A DNA stretch of 9,392 nucleotides from Rubrivivax sp. (GTDB lineage: Bacteria > Pseudomonadota > Gammaproteobacteria > Burkholderiales > Burkholderiaceae_C): contig JAIXSD010000392.1 of the NCBI GenBank assembly GCA_027484885.1, forward strand, positions 1-9,392, in the 5' to 3' direction. Both the position numbers and the translations under genes were made by a program. Position 1 is the first letter of the stretch; each line of letters begins with the position of its first letter. The notes beneath the pieces were generated by a model that was not told the DNA's origin, did no database searches, and saw only the letters and a program-made list of their open reading frames with translations. Shown in pieces: positions 5,103 to 9,392 of the stretch.

Positions 5103-6047
5103 ATGAAGCCCCCCCGTCGCATCCATTCCCTGTCCCTGGTCAGCGTGGCCTTGCTGGCCATCTCGGCCAGCCTGCTGGGCTGCAGCAGCCTGCCCAGCGA
5201 CAACGCCCAGCTTGACCGGGCTCGCAGTGATTACCGCAGCGCCCAGGCCGACCCGCAGACGGCGGCCCATGCCGCCAGCGAGATGAAGCTGGCCCGCGAA
5301 GCCCTGGACCGCGCCAACAGCGCCTGGGCCGCCCAGGACGAAGCGACCAAGGTCGACCACCTGGCCTTCCTGGCTCAGCAGCAGGTCGCCATTGCCCAGG
5401 AGACCACGCGCCAGAAGCTGGCCGAGGCGGCAGTGAGCAGCGCCAACGCCCAGCGTGACCAGATCCGCCTGCAGGCCCGCACGCAAGAGGCCGATCGTGC
5501 GGGGCAAGCCGCCGGCATCGCCCAGGCCCAGGCTGCACAGTCGCAGCAGGACAGCCTGAACGCCCAGGCGCAGACCGCCGCGGTGCAGCAGCAGGCGCAG
5601 AGTCAGGCCGATGCCGCCCGCATCCGCACCTACCAGCTGGAGACGCAGATCCGCGAGCTCAACGCCAAGCAGACCGAGCATGGCCTGGTCATCACCATCG
5701 GCGATGTGCTGTTCGACAACAACCGGGCCGAGCTGAAAAGCGCCGCCCAGCGTCATATCGAGCGCTTGGCCCAGTTCATGCAGGCCTACCCGGAGCGGCG
5801 CGTGCGGGTGGAAGGTTATGCCGACAGCGTGGGCAGTTCCAGCAGCAATGAGTCGCTGTCCGGCCGCCGCGCCGAGTCGGTGCGCAGCGCCTTGCTGGCC
5901 CTGGGCGTGGAGCCCGGCCGCGTGGTCAGTCAGGCCATGGGTGAGACCCACCCGGTCGCCAGCAATGACAACGCCGCCGGCCGGCAGCAGAACCGGCGGG
6001 TCGAGATCGTGCTTTCGGATGAGAGCGGGGTGATGGCCTCGCGCTGA
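5103..6047 (+). CDS. OmpA family lipoprotein with DUF4398-like N-terminal coiled coil
   Basis: 314 residues. Signal peptide MKPPRRIHSL plus hydrophobic core, lipobox SLLGC with Cys27; Ser-Ser follows, suggesting the outer membrane. About 32-112 is a DUF4398-like helical region (SEMKLAREALDRANSAW, 59-75), continuing into a long Ala/Gln-rich coiled coil (about 100-190). The OmpA C-terminal peptidoglycan-binding domain spans about 195-305: ITIGDVLFDNNRAELK, then VEGYADSVGSSSSNESLSGRRA (key residues D241, N249, L252, S253, R256) and GRQQNRRVEI (293-302). D241 and R256 align with the Asp/Arg pair that binds diaminopimelate in A. baumannii OmpA, so peptidoglycan binding is likely intact. No beta-barrel is present: it is a Pal/YiaD-like tether, with the coiled coil as spacer. 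AAGGA at 5087-5091 precedes ATG 5103. A strong terminator follows. Confidence 0.92.
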   Translation: MKPPRRIHSLSLVSVALLAISASLLGCSSLPSDNAQLDRARSDYRSAQADPQTAAHAASEMKLAREALDRANSAWAAQDEATKVDHLAFLAQQQVAIAQETTRQKLAEAAVSSANAQRDQIRLQARTQEADRAGQAAGIAQAQAAQSQQDSLNAQAQTAAVQQQAQSQADAARIRTYQLETQIRELNAKQTEHGLVITIGDVLFDNNRAELKSAAQRHIERLAQFMQAYPERRVRVEGYADSVGSSSSNESLSGRRAESVRSALLALGVEPGRVVSQAMGETHPVASNDNAAGRQQNRRVEIVLSDESGVMASR

Positions 6048-6072
6048 GCGCGCAGCAGATCGAGGCGAAAGC

Positions 6073-6097
6073 AAAGGCGGCCTTGGCCGCCTTTTTT
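6073..6097 (+). terminator. Intrinsic terminator of the DUF4398-OmpA operon
   Basis: AAAGGCGGCC, a TT centre and GGCCGCCTTT form a perfect 10-bp inverted repeat, followed by a run of six T (6092-6097). It lies 25 bases after the OmpA-family stop. On the opposite strand the hairpin is followed only by TTTGCTTTC-like sequence, so it may also stop the convergent glucan-synthase transcript, less efficiently. Confidence 0.9.
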
Positions 6098-6125
6098 CAT
6101 GCCCGTTTGGCGCTGCTTGCTGGCT

Positions 6126-9100
6126 TCAGATCGGCACCACAAAGCGTGCCTCGCGCGGCAGCCCGTTCAGCGCCTGGCGCTGGCCCACGGGCAGCAGCTG
6201 CGCCGCCTGTTCCTGCGCCTTCGCCTCGGCCTGTGCGGCCGTGCCGCGCAGCAGGGTGATGTGCAGCAGCCGGCCCTGGCGGCGCAGGATCAGGGTGGCT
6301 TGCGGCCAGGCCAGGGGCAGGCAGGGTTGCAGGCTGAAGTGGTCTGTGTCCAGCGCCAGACCAAAGATGGACTCCAGCGCCGCACGGTGCAACCAGGCGG
6401 CCGAGCCGGTGTACCAGCTCCAGCCACCGCGGCCGGTGTAGGGCGGGGCGCTGTAGACATCGCCGGCCACGGCATAGGGCTCCGCGCCGTAGACCCGGCT
6501 CTGTTGCGGGTCGCTGGCGCGGTGGGCCGGGCTCAGGTAGCGGAAGTAGCGGTAGACGTTTTCGCTGGCGCGTGCGGCCTGGGCCTGCAGGGCCGCTGCC
6601 GCCAGAGCTTGGGGTTCGCCCCGTGCCAGCTCCAGCAGCTGGCGCGCCAGGCCGGCCTGGGCCATCAGCGCCCACACGCCGGCGTGGGTGTACTGGCCGC
6701 CGTTTTCGCGCACACCGGGCGGGTAGGCCTGGATGTAGCCAGGGTTGTGGGCGTGGTCGGTCCCGGCGGCCCCCGCTTCTTCCGCATCCTGCAGCGGCGG
6801 GTCCAGCAGGCGGATCAGGCCGGCGCTGCTGTCCACCAGCAAGCCATCCATCGAGGCCAGGGCGCGGGCCTGCAGGTCCAGCGGCGCCGCGCCGGACAGC
6901 ACGCTCCAGGCCTGGGCAATCAGGTCAATGCGGGCCGCGCCCTGCTCGGGTGTGTGTCCCTGGCCGCCCAGGGCCTGGCCGTCGTCGAAGTAGGCGCGGG
7001 TGAACCAGGCCCCCTCCCAGGCCGTGCCCAGCAAGGCCTGCTGCCAGCCCTGCGCCGCATCCAGCCAGCGCTGCGCCCGCAGACGCTGGCCGCGCGCCTG
7101 TGCCAGCGGGGCAAAGTCCATCACCAGGCGCCACAGCAGCCAGCCCAGCCAGACCGATTCGCCCTGGCCGCCCTGGCCTACGCGGTTCATGCCATCGTTC
7201 CAGTCGCCCGTGCCCATCAGGGGCAGGCCATGGCGGCCCACGCGCAGGCTGCGGTCGATGCTCAGCGCCGCATGTTCGTAGACGCTGGCCCGCTGTGCGC
7301 TGATGCCGGGTCGGGCGTAGCGGTCCTCGCCCAGCTCGGGCGGCTCCACGCCGTTCAAGAAGGGCACGCTTTCGTCCAGCAAGGCCGCATCGCCGTTGAT
7401 GCGCAGATGCTGCAGGCAGGCCAGGGGCAGCCAGAGCAAATCGTCCGAGCAATGGGTGCGCACGCCCGCGCCCAGCGGCGCATGCCACCAGTGCTGCACA
7501 TCGCCCTCGGCGAACTGGCGGCTGGCATGCAGCAGGATCTGCGCGCGCAGCAGCTCGGGCGCCGCCCAGGCCAGGGCCATGGCGTCTTGCAGATGGTCGC
7601 GAAAGCCGGTGGCGCCCCCGGCCTGGTAGAAGCCGGCCTTGGCCCACAGGCGGCAGGCCAGGGTCTGGTAGAGCAGCCAGCGGTTGACCAGGGCGTCGAA
7701 CAGCGGGTCGGGTGTCTGCACCTCGCTGGCCCCCAGCAGGGCGTCCCAGCGCGCCCGTACCAGGCTCAGGCGCTGCAGCGGTGGTTGGCGCACGGCCTGG
7801 GCCAGCAGGCGCTGGGCCGCGGCCGGGCTGGCGGCATGGCCGAGCAGAAAGGTCTGCTCGCAGCGCGCGCCGGCCGCCAGGGTCCAGCGCCGGCTCAGCA
7901 GGGCGCAGGGGTCCAGGCCGGCGCCTTGCGCCTCGCCGCCATGCTGCGGCACCTGCAGGCGGCCGCGGGCGTCAAAACACTCGCGGCGGTCGCAGCTCCA
8001 GTCCAGGCTGTCCTCCGGGCCGGCCGTACCGGGGGCCATGGGCAGCAGGGTCAGGAAGGCGGTGCTCTGGCCGAAGCCGGCCGAGCCCTCGCGCTGCGTG
8101 CACAGCAGGGCCAGGCCGCCATCCAGTTGCAGCATGCGGGTGTCGCAGCTCATGCGCTCGCTGCGCTGCGCGCCCATCAGCCATTCGACCAGGCCGATCA
8201 GGCGCAGGCGCCGGCTGCGCTCGCCCGGGTTGTGCAGGCGCAGCTGCACCTGCTTGATGGCCTGCTCGGCATCGACACACCAGCGCAGGGTCCAGCTCAG
8301 GCTTCCGCGCTGCTGGCGCATCTCGGTCCAGCCCTGGCTGTGGCAGACCTGGGCCGGTGAGCCCTCGCCCCAGGCCGAGGGCGCCAGGCTCCAGACCTCC
8401 TGGCTGGCCTCGTCCTGCAGCAGCCACCACTCGCCCGGGGTGTCGGCCACCGGGTCGTTGGACCAGGCGCTGAGCTGATGCAGGCGGCTGTTCAGCGCCC
8501 AGCTGTAGCCGGCGCCGCTGTCCGAGACCTGGGCGCCAAAGCCCGGGTTGGCCAGCACATTGATCCAGGGCCGCTCGGGCCGCTGGCGCGCGCTGACCTC
8601 GAACTCGAAGCGCGCGCCGTCCGGGCTGAAGCGGCCCGGGTCGGCCGGGTGGGCGGCGCCCGCGCGGCACAGGGCCACGAGCTCGGCACCACCGTCCTGG
8701 CGCTGCTGGCAGGCGGCCTCGAAGGCGGCGCCCCAGACCTGCACCTGGTGGTGCAAGGGCCGGCCATCGGCCTCCAGGCAGACGCTGGCCAGCGCGCGCA
8801 AGCTGCCCCGCTCGGCGGGGCTGACATCTTCGGCGCGCAGCAGGTGGAACTGGGTGCGGCTCGGGCCTGCGGCCTTGCCCTGGGTGTTGTGCGAGTTCTG
8901 CATCTGCGCCTGGGCGGCGCCATCGGCCAGATGGCGTTCGCGCAGGGCCGCCAGCTCGCGCTGCAAGGCCATGTGGTACGAGGCCGATTCGGCATTGATC
9001 ACCACCAGATCGCAGGCCACGCCGGCCCAGGCCCAGAGGCTCAAGGCCTGCGCCAGGCTGCGCAGCAAGCCCAGGCCTTCGATCACCCCGGCCTGCACAA

Positions 9101-9392
9101 GAATCAGCCGCCGCTCGCCCGAGATGCCGAAGCGCCAGAGCAGGCTGCGCTCGCAGCCCGGTGTGCCGTCCAGCTGCACGCCCGCCGCCTCTTGCAGCTG
9201 CGGGCGGCTCAGGCTCAGCAGCAGCGCGCTGCTCAGGGTTTGCACAGCCGCCAGATTGGCCGGGCTGATGCGCAGGCTGCGCAGGCGGATGCCGCAGAGC
9301 GTGGCCGACATCAGCGAGGCGCGTTGCACATGGGCGGCCTGCCGGTATTTGTCGATCACCGCATGCAGCGTGCCGGCCTCGCGGCTGGCGGC
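6126..9392 (-). CDS. ndvB: Cyclic beta-1,2-glucan synthase type protein, C-terminal GH94 part, runs off right edge
   Basis: 1088 codons are open from the right edge to TGA at 6126-6128; a GTG at 9359 is in frame but the frame continues upstream, so this is a 3' fragment. From the visible N-terminus: an inter-domain region with [17 protein letters not shown] (about 9150-9090) and [15 protein letters not shown], typical of NdvB/Cgs; the GH94 N-terminal sandwich with [19 protein letters not shown] (from about 8570) and [12 protein letters not shown]; then the (alpha/alpha)6 barrel with [45 protein letters not shown] (7185-7208), [14 protein letters not shown] and [16 protein letters not shown]. 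The DWND Asp matches the region holding the GH94 proton donor. In Brucella Cgs this domain is a phosphorylase that sets glucan length before cyclisation; product is a periplasmic osmoprotectant. A smaller free GH94 enzyme is less likely. The glycosyltransferase half is unseen, so the symbol is a family-level guess. Confidence 0.88.
   Translation of the reverse strand, partial: [1088 protein letters not shown]

Noticed and set aside
5046..6074. Minus-strand open frame opposite the OmpA lipoprotein gene (342 codons)
   Set aside because: Antisense shadow of a gene with a signal peptide, lipobox and complete OmpA domain.
6099..8360. Very long plus-strand open frame opposite the GH94 gene (753 codons)
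   Set aside because: It overlaps the intrinsic terminator, has no ribosome site and reads as Ala/Gly/Gln-rich filler. The opposite strand has clear GH94 landmarks throughout.
1..9392. CRISPR arrays, tRNA/rRNA genes, insertion sequences, phage genes
   Set aside because: No spaced direct repeats, cloverleaf-like sequences, transposase or integrase frames, or terminal inverted repeats were seen. Repeats found are short and local.

Overview
The window is GC-rich, densely coded and free of mobile elements. Gene content (PRC-barrel, AI-2E transporter, CsbD, BON, DUF4398 and OmpA-like lipoproteins, cyclic-glucan-synthase-type GH94) and codon use suggest a betaproteobacterium of the Burkholderiales (Roseateles/Rubrivivax-like). 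That placement is an inference from style and content, not from a marker gene.

Left part (1-1824, all on the minus strand): the N-terminal 458 residues of an exported S9 (prolyl-oligopeptidase family) peptidase run off the left edge. The catalytic domain lies outside the window. Upstream of it on the same strand is an unrecognised pair of small genes, a charged 74-residue protein and a 46-residue membrane-anchored peptide, joined by an ATGA stop/start overlap. Together the three could form one transcript.

Middle part (2049-3990): a PRC-barrel protein and an AI-2E/PerM-family membrane protein lie in tandem on the plus strand. They are separated by a structured hairpin. Next comes a convergent minus-strand CsbD gene, with two perfect inverted repeats at the junction.

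Right-centre part (3736-6097): minus-strand BON lipoprotein and CsbD genes form a likely operon. It diverges across a 220-bp regulatory gap from a plus-strand operon of a DUF4398 lipoprotein and a DUF4398-like/OmpA lipoprotein, which ends in a strong intrinsic terminator. CsbD, BON and PRC-barrel proteins are commonly found among envelope and general-stress genes; OmpA-like and DUF4398 lipoproteins sit in the outer membrane facing peptidoglycan.

Right part (6126-9392, minus strand): the C-terminal 1088 residues of a cyclic beta-1,2-glucan synthase type protein (NdvB/Cgs family, GH94 phosphorylase domain) run off the right edge. Its product family makes periplasmic osmoprotectant glucans. The whole window therefore reads as a cell-envelope and osmotic-stress neighbourhood. 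I see no clearly new multi-gene system. The least explained items are the overlapping small-gene pair, the BON leader hairpin and the PRC/AI-2E intercistronic hairpin. No intergenic stretch exceeds 300 bases; the longest are 1825-2048 and 4417-4636.
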